A program made the translations under genes and the position numbers. From assembly GCA_963795665.1 (NCBI GenBank), contig CAWCIP010000001.1, positions 62,001 through 126,000 of the forward strand: a stretch of DNA of 64,000 bases, given 5' to 3'. The DNA is from DASUPK01 sp963795665. Its GTDB lineage: Bacteria; Actinomycetota; Thermoleophilia; Solirubrobacterales; 70-9. Below are positions 49,700 through 58,915 of the stretch, one piece after another; position 1 is the stretch's first letter, and each line of letters begins with the position of its first letter. A model generated the notes under the pieces. It ran no database searches. It saw only the letters and a list, made by a program, of their open reading frames with translations, and was not told the DNA's origin.

Positions 49700-50761
49700 T
49701 CAGTCCATCGCCAGCGGGCCCTTGACGTCCGCGTTCAGGAACTGGCGGATGAACTCGTTCTTCGAGTTGAAGAGCTCCTCCGCGGGGCCGGACTCGACGA
49801 TCTTGCCCTTCCAGAGAACCGCGAGGAACTCGGCGATCCGGCGGGCGGTCGCGAGGTCGTGGCTGATCACCAGGTAGCAGCCGCCGTTCTCCTCGTGGAC
49901 CTCGCGGATCAGCTCGCAGAGGAGGGCGGTGCGGACCGGATCGAGGCCCGAGTCGGGCTCGTCGAACATGACGATCGCCGGGTCCAGCACCAGCGCCCGG
50001 GCGAATCCGGCGCGCTTGCGCATCCCGCCTGAGAGCTCGTTCGGCATCTGGTACATCGCCTCGGCCAGACCGACCTCGCGCAAGCGGCGATTGACGATTT
50101 CGGCGATCTCGTCCTCCGACTTGTCGGTGTGCTGCCGCAACGGGAAGGCGGTGTTGTCAAACACGTTCATCGATCCGAACAGCGCACCGTCCTGGAACAG
50201 CAGCCCGAACTTCTTGCGGGCCTCGAAGAGCTCGTCGTCGGTCATGCTCGGGATCGACTCCCCGTGGACCAGGACGTCGCCAGAGTCGGGATAGAGCAAC
50301 CCGACGATGTGCTTGATCAGGACGCTCTTGCCCGTGCCGGACGGGCCGAGCACCATCGAGATCATGTTGTCGGGAAGGCCGAGGTTGCAGCCGTTCAGGA
50401 TCCGGGTGCGGCCGAACTGCTTGACGAGATCGATGATCTCGATCGCGTCGTCACCGCCGTGGTCCTGCTTCATGCCGGTGTGCCACTTGTACGGATCGGG
50501 ATCGTCGGCGTCGACGCCGGGAATGATGTAGTCGCGCCGGGAGAAGTCCTCTTCGCCGTAGCCCTGCGCGGTGAGCGGATCGCCCTCCTCGACGGCCTCG
50601 GCGTCGGCGTCTGCCTCGATAGCCTCGGCGTCGGCCTCGGCCGGCTCTGCCTCGGGCGCCTTGGCGCGGCTGGTCCTCCGGCGAGTGGTGGTGCGGTTGG
50701 AGGTCGAGCTCGAGCGGCTGTTAGTGGTCTTGGGCGAAGTTGTCTTCTTCCGTTCGGCCAA
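49700..50761 (-). CDS. ABC ATPase of the Mla/Mce lipid-transport type (MlaF/Mkl-like)
   Basis: 353 residues. A disordered N-terminal 100 residues, first Lys/Arg/Ser/Thr then acidic, precedes the ATPase: Walker A GPSGTGKSVLIKHIVGL, LFQDGALFGSMNVFDN (Q-loop with the MlaF-specific DGALF), signature LSGGMRKRAGFARAL, Walker B IVMFDEPDSGLDPVR. These ATPases power MlaE/YrbE permeases that move phospholipids or sterols. Two such permease genes lie just upstream in the same orientation. Confidence 0.93.
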   Translation of the reverse strand: MAERKKTTSPKTTNSRSSSTSNRTTTRRRTSRAKAPEAEPAEADAEAIEADADAEAVEEGDPLTAQGYGEEDFSRRDYIIPGVDADDPDPYKWHTGMKQDHGGDDAIEIIDLVKQFGRTRILNGCNLGLPDNMISMVLGPSGTGKSVLIKHIVGLLYPDSGDVLVHGESIPSMTDDELFEARKKFGLLFQDGALFGSMNVFDNTAFPLRQHTDKSEDEIAEIVNRRLREVGLAEAMYQMPNELSGGMRKRAGFARALVLDPAIVMFDEPDSGLDPVRTALLCELIREVHEENGGCYLVISHDLATARRIAEFLAVLWKGKIVESGPAEELFNSKNEFIRQFLNADVKGPLAMD

Positions 50762-50833
50762 CTGTCACTCCTCCTTACGCGTTTCCCGAATCAATTCTAG
50801 GCAGGGACGAACCCACTCGCGCCGCTCGCCGTG

Positions 50834-51634
50834 TCAGCCTCCGATTGGCGCCCTCGGGTTGGCCCCCCAGAAGACCAGGGTTCCCATCATCCCGATGAGG
50901 TGGACGAGCACGATGTTGAGCACCATCGACTTCGCGGTCGCGGTACCGACGCCCACCGGTCCGCCGGATGCCGTGTAGCCGTAGTAGCAGCCGACGAGCA
51001 CGATGGCGGTCGCCATCACCATGCCCTTGATCAGGCTGAATAAGAGGTCGGGAGGGTTCTGGAACATCCAGAAGATCAGGAAGTAGCCACCCGAAGAGAC
51101 GTCGCCGATCTGCTCCACGACCGCGAGCCAGCTGGCGAAGTAGCCGATCCCGACGGCGGCCAGATACATGAAGGGGATGGCGATCCAGGCGGCGAGGAGC
51201 CGAGTAGCCCCGAGGAAGGTCACCGGCGGCACTCCCATGACCTCCAGTGCGTCGATCTCGTCGGAGATCCTCATCGCGCCGAGCTCGGCGACGATTCCGG
51301 TGCCGACCTTGGCCGCGAGCATGTACCCGAAGGCGTATGGAATCACCTCACGCAGGTCGCACCAGGCGGCGAACACGCCGGCGTAAGCGGGCGCACCAAC
51401 CGAGCGGTTGAAGTAGGCGCCCTCGATCCCGCACTGGAGGCCCAGGATGAAGACGAGCCCCCAGATCACGATCGTCGAGCCGAGGATCAGGATGCCGGTC
51501 TGGCGGAGGGCCTCCCCGAAGAACTGGAAGACGCGGCCCGTGTAGACCAGGCCGGCGACGCGGGCGCAGAAGCCGAAGATCTCGCCGATCGAGTTGAGCC
51601 AGCCACGCGGGACCGCCAGCCAGCCTGCGTTCAC
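50834..51634 (-). CDS. MlaE/YrbE-family permease (second copy)
   Basis: 266 residues and about five to six helices. Family motifs are GTGIVAELGAMRISDEIDALEVMG and GVPPVTFLGATRLLAAWIAIP. Together with the upstream permease it should form a YrbEA-YrbEB heterodimer as in mycobacterial mce operons. The start GTG overlaps the upstream gene stop by 4 bp. It is placed 72 bp upstream of the ATPase. Confidence 0.93.
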   Translation of the reverse strand: MNAGWLAVPRGWLNSIGEIFGFCARVAGLVYTGRVFQFFGEALRQTGILILGSTIVIWGLVFILGLQCGIEGAYFNRSVGAPAYAGVFAAWCDLREVIPYAFGYMLAAKVGTGIVAELGAMRISDEIDALEVMGVPPVTFLGATRLLAAWIAIPFMYLAAVGIGYFASWLAVVEQIGDVSSGGYFLIFWMFQNPPDLLFSLIKGMVMATAIVLVGCYYGYTASGGPVGVGTATAKSMVLNIVLVHLIGMMGTLVFWGANPRAPIGG

Positions 51635-52437
51635 TTGATCACCTGAAGCTCGGGGTGCGTCGCGAGCAGCGTTTGGGTGAAGACGTAGTTGAACGCGAAG
51701 ACGCCCATGAAGGCGATCACGACACCCTCATTGACGGCTCGACCCACCCCCTCGGCGCCTCCGGACGCAGTCATCCCCTTGTAGGAGCAGACGATCGCGA
51801 TGATCGCCCCGAACATCGTGCACTTCAGCACCGATCCCCAGAGGTCGGTGACCGAGGCGTTGTTGAAGAGCGTCGCGAAGAACCCGCCTAACGGCTCGTT
51901 GTAGAGCAGCTCCGCGCCGAGCCCTCCGACGATGCCGAAGATCAGCGCGTAGATGTCCAGCAGCCCGGTGATCAGCATCAGCGCCAGGAAGCGCGGGACG
52001 ACCAGGTTCTTGATCGGATCGACGCCGAGCACCTGGAGCGCGTCCAGCTCCTCGCGGATCTTTCGGGCACCGAGGTCCGCGGTGATCGCCGTGCCGGCGA
52101 CCCCGGCGACGACCACGGCGGTGACGGAGGGTGCGAACTCGCGGATCGAGGCGAGCACGAAGAACCCGCCGAGGCGGTCGAGAGCGCCGAACAGCGAGAG
52201 GAAGTTCGCGGCCTGCAGGCCGGGCGCCCCGAAGCCGAAGGCGAGCGTCGAGATCATCATCGGGAACCAGCAGAGCTGGAGGGCGAAGAGGAACTGCCCG
52301 ATGAACTCACCCCCGTAGGGATACGGCGGGCGGATCGCGGAGACAACCGTCTTCGCGGTCAGGATCATCATGTCGCCGACCTGCTCGAATAGAGACTTGG
52401 CCGGGAGGAATGCTCTATCGGCTACGGCTCTGACCAT
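51631..52437 (-). CDS. MlaE/YrbE-family permease (first copy)
   Basis: 268 residues, with the MlaE signature GVAGTAITADLGARKIREELDALQVLG and GVDPIKNLVVPRFLALML. It begins the permease-permease-ATPase set. The ribosome site is strong (GGAGGAG before ATG). No gene with an MCE substrate-binding domain is next to it, unlike classical mce operons, so the binding component must be elsewhere or replaced. Confidence 0.93.
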   Translation of the reverse strand: MVRAVADRAFLPAKSLFEQVGDMMILTAKTVVSAIRPPYPYGGEFIGQFLFALQLCWFPMMISTLAFGFGAPGLQAANFLSLFGALDRLGGFFVLASIREFAPSVTAVVVAGVAGTAITADLGARKIREELDALQVLGVDPIKNLVVPRFLALMLITGLLDIYALIFGIVGGLGAELLYNEPLGGFFATLFNNASVTDLWGSVLKCTMFGAIIAIVCSYKGMTASGGAEGVGRAVNEGVVIAFMGVFAFNYVFTQTLLATHPELQVIK

Positions 52438-52619
52438 TTAGCTCTCCTCCGGAGCCGTTCCCCCTGATGGGGCGCGGCCCCGCTGCGGCGATCTCACGCA
52501 AGGAAGGTTATGTGATGGAGGCGCCGTTCGCCACCCACAACCGCTCGTCGTAACCGGAGGCCAAGAAATCCCCGGAACTCGTGATACCGAGCCGGATTGG
52601 CGGGGGTAGGGTGCGTGGT

Positions 52620-53429
52620 ATGTTGCCCGCGCCTTTGGAGGAGAGCGCCTCGACAGCCCGCGCTCTGAAGTCCCGCAAACGGCTGGGGGTCGGGTTTCTC
52701 GGAGTGCTCCTGGCGGCGGGTATCGCGTCTTGCGGCGGCACCAGGCAGGACGCCAACGAGCCCTCCGGCAACTTCCCGGTTCAGATCGTGAGCGCGGACT
52801 TCCCGAGCCGGCAGCAGCTCGCCCAGAACACCAACCTCACCCTCGCGGTTGCGAACTCCGGCGATCAGACGATCCCCGACCTGTCGATCACGGTCTTCAC
52901 GACCTCCAACGCGAGCACGAGCGAGACCGGGACATCGACCACCGGCACCACGAGCACTCAGAGCTCGACCACCACACAGGAGCTGCCCACGGTCCAGGGC
53001 TCGTTCTCCGTGCGGTCGGAGCAGCAGGGGCTGGCGATCCCGTTCCGCCCCGTCTGGATCCTGGAGTCCGGCTACCCCAAGCTCGAAGGTCAGACCGCCT
53101 CCGCGGGAGCCGAGGCCGCCCAGACCGACACCTACGCGTTCGGTGCGCTCGCGCCCCACGCTACGAAGCGGATCGTCTGGAACGTGACCCCCGTCCAGGG
53201 CGGGACCTACACCGTCCACTATCGAGTCGCCGCCGGCCTCGAGGGCAAGGCCAAGGCGGTCACCGCCGACGGCTCCGTGCCCGAGGGCGAGTTCGTGGTG
53301 CGGATCTCCAGCGCCCCGCCCCAGACCCGGGTGGACAGCTCGGGGAAGGTCGTGCCGATCTCGCCGGGCAGCGTCATCGGCCAGGCCGGGAACGAGCAGC
53401 AGCAATTGGAGCTCCAGAACGGGAAGTAA
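52620..53429 (+). CDS. Lipoprotein with a Ser/Thr-rich insert
   Basis: 269 residues. A short basic N-terminus, a hydrophobic segment (GVGFLGVLLAAGIASC) with the lipobox IASC, and a beta-rich body resembling CARDB/NEW3-like adhesion domains (LTLAVANSGDQTIPDLSITV, HATKRIVWNVTPVQGGTYT). A low-complexity Thr/Ser stretch sits in the middle. It should be anchored on the outer face of the membrane. The ATG is chosen for the signal; no clear ribosome site precedes it. It is divergent from the mla permease operon. Confidence 0.8.
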   Translation: MLPAPLEESASTARALKSRKRLGVGFLGVLLAAGIASCGGTRQDANEPSGNFPVQIVSADFPSRQQLAQNTNLTLAVANSGDQTIPDLSITVFTTSNASTSETGTSTTGTTSTQSSTTTQELPTVQGSFSVRSEQQGLAIPFRPVWILESGYPKLEGQTASAGAEAAQTDTYAFGALAPHATKRIVWNVTPVQGGTYTVHYRVAAGLEGKAKAVTADGSVPEGEFVVRISSAPPQTRVDSSGKVVPISPGSVIGQAGNEQQQLELQNGK

Positions 53430-53477
53430 CGGGCTGGGGGCGCACCGAGCGCGCCGCCCGGGTGTTTGTCTACAGCG

Positions 53478-54584
53478 ATGGGCAAGCACCGGACCCGCAT
53501 CGCGATCCTGACATCGCTGGCATTGGCCGCGACTCTCCCCCTCGCGGCGTCGCAGCCGGCGCAGGCGAAGCACGGCGTGAAGCTGAAGCGGATCGGGCGC
53601 TTCCACAGCCCGACCTACGTGACCTCCGCGCCCGGGATCGCCGGCGTCTTCGTCGTAGAGCGCGGCGGGCGGATCCGCCTGGTCCGGGGAGGCAAGCGGC
53701 GAACATTCACGAGGATCCCCGGCGTCTCCACCGGCGGTGAGCGTGGCCTGCTCTCGGTCGCCTTCGCACCCGACTACGCCGGCTCGAGGCTGCTCTACGT
53801 CTACTTCACCAACGGCTCGGGGGACATCGAGATTGCCGAGCTCCGCGCCGACTTGGACGGACTCCACGCCGATCCCGGAACCCTGAGACCGGTCGTGATC
53901 GTGCCGCATCCCAGCCACTCCAACCACAACGGCGGTCAGCTGCAGTTCGGGCCTGACGGCATGCTCTACGCGGGCACCGGGGACGGCGGCGGCGCGGGCG
54001 ACCAGCCCGACAATGCGCAAAACCCCGATTCGCGCCTCGGCAAGCTGCTGCGCATCAATCCGTCGTCCGGCGCCGTGGGCATCTACTCCATCGGCCTGCG
54101 CAACCCCTATCGGTTCTCGTTCGACCTGGTCAGCGATCCGGCACAGCCACGCATCGTGATCGGGGACGTGGGTCAGGATCGCTTCGAGGAGATCGACTAC
54201 ATACCCCTGGCGGCGGCCGCCGGCGCCAACTTCGGCTGGAACGACTTCGAGGGCTTCGCTCCCTTTGCAGGGGCCCATCCCCCGACCGCTGCCGGAACCA
54301 TCAGACCGATCAAGACGTACAGCATCTCCGGCGCGGCCTGCGCGATCGTCGGCGGCTACGTGGTGCGCGATGCCCGGCTCCGTTCGCTTCTCCACCGCTA
54401 CGTCTATGGGGACTTCTGCACCGGCAAGATCCGGTCGCTGATCCCCGCCCTGGGCGGCGCACGCAAGGACCGGAGCACCGGTGTGCGGGTGCCGGACCTG
54501 AGCTCCTTCGGCGAGACCGCCGACGGCTCGCTGTACGCCGTCTCGCTGGACGGCCCGGTCTACAGGTTCGTCCGCCGCCGCTGA
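53478..54584 (+). CDS. Secreted PQQ-dependent sugar dehydrogenase-like beta-propeller (GSDH family)
   Basis: 368 residues with a signal peptide (RIAILTSLALAATLPLAAS). The GSDH beta-propeller signatures are GVFVVERGGRIRLV, GGERGLLSVAFAPDY, SHSNHNGGQLQFGPDGML, YAGTGDGGGAGD, GLRNPYRFSFD and GANFGWNDFEG. The family includes soluble glucose and sorbosone dehydrogenases that use PQQ and act outside the membrane; the substrate here is unknown. The ATG is used; a TTG four codons earlier is possible. Confidence 0.92.
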   Translation: MGKHRTRIAILTSLALAATLPLAASQPAQAKHGVKLKRIGRFHSPTYVTSAPGIAGVFVVERGGRIRLVRGGKRRTFTRIPGVSTGGERGLLSVAFAPDYAGSRLLYVYFTNGSGDIEIAELRADLDGLHADPGTLRPVVIVPHPSHSNHNGGQLQFGPDGMLYAGTGDGGGAGDQPDNAQNPDSRLGKLLRINPSSGAVGIYSIGLRNPYRFSFDLVSDPAQPRIVIGDVGQDRFEEIDYIPLAAAAGANFGWNDFEGFAPFAGAHPPTAAGTIRPIKTYSISGAACAIVGGYVVRDARLRSLLHRYVYGDFCTGKIRSLIPALGGARKDRSTGVRVPDLSSFGETADGSLYAVSLDGPVYRFVRRR

Positions 54585-54646
54585 CCCGCGGCGGCCGCGG
54601 CGTGGGCCGCTATTAAGGTGGGCTCCGCCTCGCTCACGACCCTGCC

Positions 54647-55879
54647 ATGCGTATCGCGCTCAACCGCCGCCGGACCGAGACCTTCGTCGCTGCGCTCGTT
54701 GCGATCGCCGCGGCGATCGTTGGCCTGACCAACCGCGGGGAGGAGACGGTGGGCGCCAAGTTCGTCGCCCTCGAGCGGATCGCGCGGCTCAAGAACCCCG
54801 TCTACCTGACCCAACCACCCGGTCCCGGATCGCAGCTCTACGTCGTCCAGAAGGGAGGCGCCGTCAGGGTGATCTCCGACGACCGCCTTCTGCGGCGGCC
54901 TTTCCTCGATATCCGCGGGCTGGTCAAGGCGCACGGGGTCAGGGGCGAGCCGGGAATGGCATCCGTTGCGTTCCCACCCGACTACGCCCGGACCGGCCTG
55001 TTCTACGTCGCCTACACCGACCACCGGGACGCGCTGGTCGTCGCCCGGTACAGGCGCAGTGCCGGCAATCCGCTGGTCGCGGATCCCGGCTCCGGCCTCA
55101 CGGTCCTGCGGATCCCGGAGCCCACCGCGGGGCACCATGGGGGCACGCTCGTCTTCGGGCCCAACGGGCACCTCTTCATCGGCACCGGGGACGGCGGGCC
55201 CGCCGGGGATCCGCACAACACGGCGCAGGACCGCAGCTCGCTGCTCGGCAAGGTTCTGCGGATCGATCCCACCCCGTCGGGATACGCGAGCCCCGCCGAC
55301 AACCCGTTCGTCGGACGGCCGGGCCGCGACGAGATCTGGGCCTATGGCTTGCGGAACCCGAGGGCCATCTCGTTCGACCGCACTCTGGGGACGATCGCGA
55401 TCGGCGACGTCGGCAACGAGCGCTACGAGGAGGTCGACCTCGTGCCGGTTGCGAAGTCACGCGGGGCGAACTTCGGCTGGTCGGCCTACGAGGCGTTCGC
55501 TCCCTTCAGGGGCGGCGTCCCCCGGCGCGAGACCGTGCTGCCGGCGATCGCCTATCGCCATGGCCCGGGATGCGCCGTCGCCGGCGGCTACATCGTCCGC
55601 GACTCGCACCTGGCGCGGATCCGGGGCCGGGAGATCTTCGGGGACTACGTGTTCGGCGACTACTGCACCGGCAGGCTCTATGGGTTCCGGCCCAGGGCCG
55701 GACGGCGGGCAGGCAAGCAGAGAAGCTTCAGGTTCGAGGCCCAGTACCTGACCTCGATCGGGGAGGACAGCGACGGGCACATCTACCTGATCACGGAGCG
55801 AGGGCCGACCCGGAAGGGGAAGCCGAGCCTTGGGGCGGTCTACCGGCTCGTCCCCCACCGCAAGCAGGTCCCGGGCTAG
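54647..55879 (+). CDS. Second PQQ-dependent sugar dehydrogenase-like beta-propeller
   Basis: 410 residues with an N-terminal signal-anchor (AALVAIAAAIVGLTN) and the same propeller motifs as the previous gene: QLYVVQKGGAVRVI, GEPGMASVAFPPDYA, GHHGGTLVFGPNGHLF, IGTGDGGPAGDP, GLRNPRAISFD, GANFGWSAYEA and a CAVAGGYIVRD cysteine loop. The two genes are likely old tandem duplicates. It is convergent with the PQQ-repeat gene at a distance of 2 bp. Confidence 0.92.
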   Translation: MRIALNRRRTETFVAALVAIAAAIVGLTNRGEETVGAKFVALERIARLKNPVYLTQPPGPGSQLYVVQKGGAVRVISDDRLLRRPFLDIRGLVKAHGVRGEPGMASVAFPPDYARTGLFYVAYTDHRDALVVARYRRSAGNPLVADPGSGLTVLRIPEPTAGHHGGTLVFGPNGHLFIGTGDGGPAGDPHNTAQDRSSLLGKVLRIDPTPSGYASPADNPFVGRPGRDEIWAYGLRNPRAISFDRTLGTIAIGDVGNERYEEVDLVPVAKSRGANFGWSAYEAFAPFRGGVPRRETVLPAIAYRHGPGCAVAGGYIVRDSHLARIRGREIFGDYVFGDYCTGRLYGFRPRAGRRAGKQRSFRFEAQYLTSIGEDSDGHIYLITERGPTRKGKPSLGAVYRLVPHRKQVPG

Positions 55880-55881
55880 TA

Positions 55882-57282
55882 CTAGACGCCGGCGAAGGCG
55901 ACCACCTGGGTGTCCGCCGGGGCGAACAGGCGCCCGCCGCCGGCAGCGGGCGTCGGGAAGTGGGTCGCCGAGCCGAGATCGACGCTCACCAAGGAGGCGC
56001 CGCTGTCAGGGGCATACCCGTGCAGGACGCCACCGGTGTCGATGCTCCAGACGACGCCGCCGGCGACGATCGGCGGGCCTGAGGAGCTGGTGTGCCAGGC
56101 GACGCTGAAGGAATTGCCGGCCACCGGAAGCGCGTACAGCCCGCCTTCGCAGGGCACGTAGACGATGGGCGCCCGGTACGCGAGCCCGCCGTAGGCGCCG
56201 CCGCTGCAAACGGCCTTGGCGAACAGCTCGCCTCCGGTCCCGCCGAGGTGGCTCGTGGAGAGGATCAGCCCGAGTCCCTCCTTGCCGATCACGAACATGC
56301 GCCCGCCTCCGAGCAAGGTGGGTCCGACCGAGCCGAGGTCCGTGTCGTGCTGATTGAGCTCGGCCGAGTTGGAGGCGTGGTAGAAGTCGGTCTGTGTGAG
56401 CTTCGGGGACAGCCGGATCACGCTGTTGCCGAAGTCGAATCCCGAGAAGGCGTCCCCGTTGCCGGTGGCGACGAAGAGGTTGCCCGCGCGGTCGACGGCG
56501 GCCCCGGAGGGCGCCCAGATGGCGCCCTCGCGATGGACACCGACCGTGAACTCGCGCCGCTTCGCTTTGCCCTGCGTCTTCACCGAGACGACCCGGCCCC
56601 TGTAGTCGCCGCAGTCCCCCGCCAGTCCTCCGAAGGGGACGTAGACGCGCCCGTGGGAGACGGACAGCGCCGAGCGCTGCTGATGGACGCGCGGGTCGGA
56701 TCCGGTCGCGTCGATGTTGCGCTTCAGGCGAACCTTGCCGCCGTGGAGACGGAGGCCGAAGAGCACGTGGCGGTATCCGCTCAGGAAGGCGACGGCGTAG
56801 ATGGTGTCGCCCGAGATCGCGGGCGTGCTCGTGATCCCGGTGACCGGCTCGATGTTCCCGCAGGGCAGGGTCGAGGCGTCGACGGGCGGGCCGAGATGCC
56901 GCTTCCAGGCGATCCTTCCGTTGCCGGCGTTGAGCGCATAGACGGTGTTGTTCTCCGTGGCGACGTAGACGCGGTTGCCGACCGCCAGCGGCTCGGCGTA
57001 GACCTGGCCGTCGAACTGCCGCGTCCAGGTGCGGTGGAATCCTCGGACGGGCGGCGAGGTCGTGTCGACCGCCGTGCGAGCGAGGTTCGCGTGATAGGTC
57101 GGCCAGTTCGCAGGGTGCTTGTGCTTTTTCTTCTTCCCCTTGGCCGCGGTCGCCTGCCCGGTGCCGACGGCCGGCGTCACGGTCGCGCTCGAGGAGTCCG
57201 GCTTCGCCCCCGACCCGCAGCCGATCGCCGCGACCACTGCCGCCGTCATCACGACTATCGCTGCCACCCGCGTCCGGATCAT
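55882..57282 (-). CDS. PQQ-repeat (BamB-like) beta-propeller lipoprotein
   Basis: 466 residues. A lipoprotein signal (VAAIVVMTAAVVAAIGC) is followed by a Lys/His-rich linker (KGKKKKHKHP) and a pyrrolo-quinoline-quinone-type propeller with tryptophan-docking repeats such as GNRVYVATENNTVYALNAGN, GRIAWKRHLGPPV and YGGLAYRAPIVYVPCEGGLY. Such propellers bind PQQ in alcohol dehydrogenases or act as scaffolds. With two GSDH genes opposite, this looks like a small propeller cluster. Confidence 0.88.
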   Translation of the reverse strand: MIRTRVAAIVVMTAAVVAAIGCGSGAKPDSSSATVTPAVGTGQATAAKGKKKKHKHPANWPTYHANLARTAVDTTSPPVRGFHRTWTRQFDGQVYAEPLAVGNRVYVATENNTVYALNAGNGRIAWKRHLGPPVDASTLPCGNIEPVTGITSTPAISGDTIYAVAFLSGYRHVLFGLRLHGGKVRLKRNIDATGSDPRVHQQRSALSVSHGRVYVPFGGLAGDCGDYRGRVVSVKTQGKAKRREFTVGVHREGAIWAPSGAAVDRAGNLFVATGNGDAFSGFDFGNSVIRLSPKLTQTDFYHASNSAELNQHDTDLGSVGPTLLGGGRMFVIGKEGLGLILSTSHLGGTGGELFAKAVCSGGAYGGLAYRAPIVYVPCEGGLYALPVAGNSFSVAWHTSSSGPPIVAGGVVWSIDTGGVLHGYAPDSGASLVSVDLGSATHFPTPAAGGGRLFAPADTQVVAFAGV

Positions 57283-57313
57283 CCTGGACCAGTCTAGATT
57301 CCGGACCCATCAA

Positions 57314-57336
57314 CGGCGGCCACAAGAACCGCCGCC
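57314..57336 (-). terminator. Hairpin terminator after the pucR-type gene, repeat copy 2
   Basis: On the minus strand the hairpin CGGCGG...CCGCCG with a T-rich loop (TTCTTGTG) begins a few bases after the PucR stop. The same sequence with one base changed occurs inside the EVE-domain gene at 29184-29206. Confidence 0.5.
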
Positions 57337-57340
57337 GAAC

Positions 57341-58510
57341 CTACCTGGGCAGGGCGGGCGCGAGGATCCGATACGCCTTGATGCCCAGGCCGAGCCGCTC
57401 CCGGTCCTCCGAGATCTGGGGGTCGAGCCCGCTCAGCTCCTTCACCCGCTCCAGCCGGTAGGCCACGGTGTGGCGGTGGGCGAAGATCGCCCGCGCCGTC
57501 GCGTTCATGTTGCAATCGCTCGCCAGGTACTCCTCGAGCGTTCCGAGCAGGTCCGAGCGGTACTGGTTGTCGTAGCGGACCAGGGGCTCGACGGTGTCGC
57601 GATAGAAGTTGCGGACCTCGTCGGGATCGGAGATCAATGCCCGGAAGAGCAGCCGGTAGACGCCGCTCGCCGCGATCCCCTCCTCCAGCGCCTCCGCGAT
57701 CTCCGGTTCCCGGGTGATCACGTCGAGGACCAGCTCGGCCTCCTTGATCGCGCGATGGAGCTCACCGGGATCGGGATAGAAGGAGGAGACGGCGGCCGGC
57801 CCATGCCTCCGAAGCCGGTTGGCGATTCGCCCCGCGATCTGCAGGGTTCGCTCCGGGGCGTCGTCGCCCCCGCGGCCCGGGAGGATCGCGTAGAGCCGGC
57901 CGTCCGCCAGCTCCGCGAGCGAGCCCTCGTACTCAGCCGCGACGAGGGCGGTCGCGTGGCTCGGGCTGGCGGACTCGATCTCCGCCACCAGCGCGATCGC
58001 GCCGCGGGCCAGATCGCATCCGAGCCTCGCCGCCTTGCTGGTCGCCTCCGCCGTGTCGATCTCCCGCGAGCGCAGCTCCTCGATCAGCCCGCCGCGCATC
58101 TTCCGCTCGGCGTCGTCGCGCGCGTCGGCGACCGCGACCTCGGCAAGCGCGGCCAGCGCCGCGGCCCGAAGGACCTCCTCGCGGTCGACCAGCACCGGGC
58201 CATCGCCGTCGACTGCCTCCCCAGCGAGCAGCAGGACCACCCCGACTATCTGGCCGCCCGCCTCGATCGCGCGCTCCAGAGCGACCGCGCGCGGGGCTGC
58301 CGCCTCGGTCTCGGCGACGCGGGCCTTCGCATACTCGGCCAGGCCGTTCAGCTCCCCGCCGTCCGGGGCGCGGGCCGCCAGGCCCCGTGGCGGCAGGACG
58401 ATCGCGACCGGGCCGCCCGCCTCCGCGGCGGCCAGCTCGGCCACTCCCTGAAGCCCCTCGCCGTCGAGGACGGCCTCGATCATCCGGGTGCTGAGCTCGC
58501 GCATGGTCAT
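57341..58510 (-). CDS. PucR-family transcriptional regulator
   Basis: 389 residues. The C-terminal PucR helix-turn-helix is clear: LLGTLEEYLASDCNMNATAR, AIFAHRHTVAYRLERVKELS. A GGDEF-like/CdaR-type middle domain and a GAF-like N-terminal region precede it. PucR/CdaR regulators respond to metabolites such as purine breakdown products or sugar acids. The ATG overlaps the PII gene stop (ATGA), so the two are coupled. The longer frame upstream runs through the PII gene and is not real. Confidence 0.9.
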   Translation of the reverse strand: MTMRELSTRMIEAVLDGEGLQGVAELAAAEAGGPVAIVLPPRGLAARAPDGGELNGLAEYAKARVAETEAAAPRAVALERAIEAGGQIVGVVLLLAGEAVDGDGPVLVDREEVLRAAALAALAEVAVADARDDAERKMRGGLIEELRSREIDTAEATSKAARLGCDLARGAIALVAEIESASPSHATALVAAEYEGSLAELADGRLYAILPGRGGDDAPERTLQIAGRIANRLRRHGPAAVSSFYPDPGELHRAIKEAELVLDVITREPEIAEALEEGIAASGVYRLLFRALISDPDEVRNFYRDTVEPLVRYDNQYRSDLLGTLEEYLASDCNMNATARAIFAHRHTVAYRLERVKELSGLDPQISEDRERLGLGIKAYRILAPALPR

Positions 58511-58893
58511 TCGTCCTGCTCCACGCCGGCGGCGATCTCCTCCTCGGTGTGGGTCTGGAGCACCACCTCGCCGTCCTCGCCGGTGCGGATGCGGATCGCC
58601 TCCTCCACCGGGAGGACGAAGATCTTGCCGTCGCCGATCTCGCCGGAGCGGGCGTGCCTGATGATGGTCTCGACGACCGTTCGGGTGTCGCCGTCGGCGA
58701 CCACCACCTCCAGCTTCAGCTTCGGCCGCACCGAGACCGTCAGCGAGGAGCCGCGGTAGGCCTCGACCAGGCCCTTCTGCCTGCCGGATCCCTTCACCTC
58801 CGAGATCGAGAGCGAGGGGAATCCCCTGTCGAGCAGCTCGGAGCGGATCGGCTCGAAGGCCTCGTGGCGAATGAACGCTTCGATCTTCTTCAC
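58507..58893 (-). CDS. PII-family signalling protein
   Basis: 128 residues, close to GlnB/GlnK length. The fold begins with KKIEAFIRHEAFEPIRSELL; the T-loop region is GSGRQKGLVEAYRGSSLTV, followed by PKLKLEVVVAD and the second repeat VVETIIRHARSGEIGDGKIFVLPVEEAIRIRTGE (B- and C-loops). PII proteins sense 2-oxoglutarate and ATP/ADP. Unusually there is no ammonium transporter or adenylyltransferase gene here; the partner is a PucR regulator. Starts at GTG after GGGGGGAG. Confidence 0.88.
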   Translation of the reverse strand: MKKIEAFIRHEAFEPIRSELLDRGFPSLSISEVKGSGRQKGLVEAYRGSSLTVSVRPKLKLEVVVADGDTRTVVETIIRHARSGEIGDGKIFVLPVEEAIRIRTGEDGEVVLQTHTEEEIAAGVEQDE

Positions 58894-58915
58894 GGCTTGG
58901 GCTCCCCCCGGGGGC

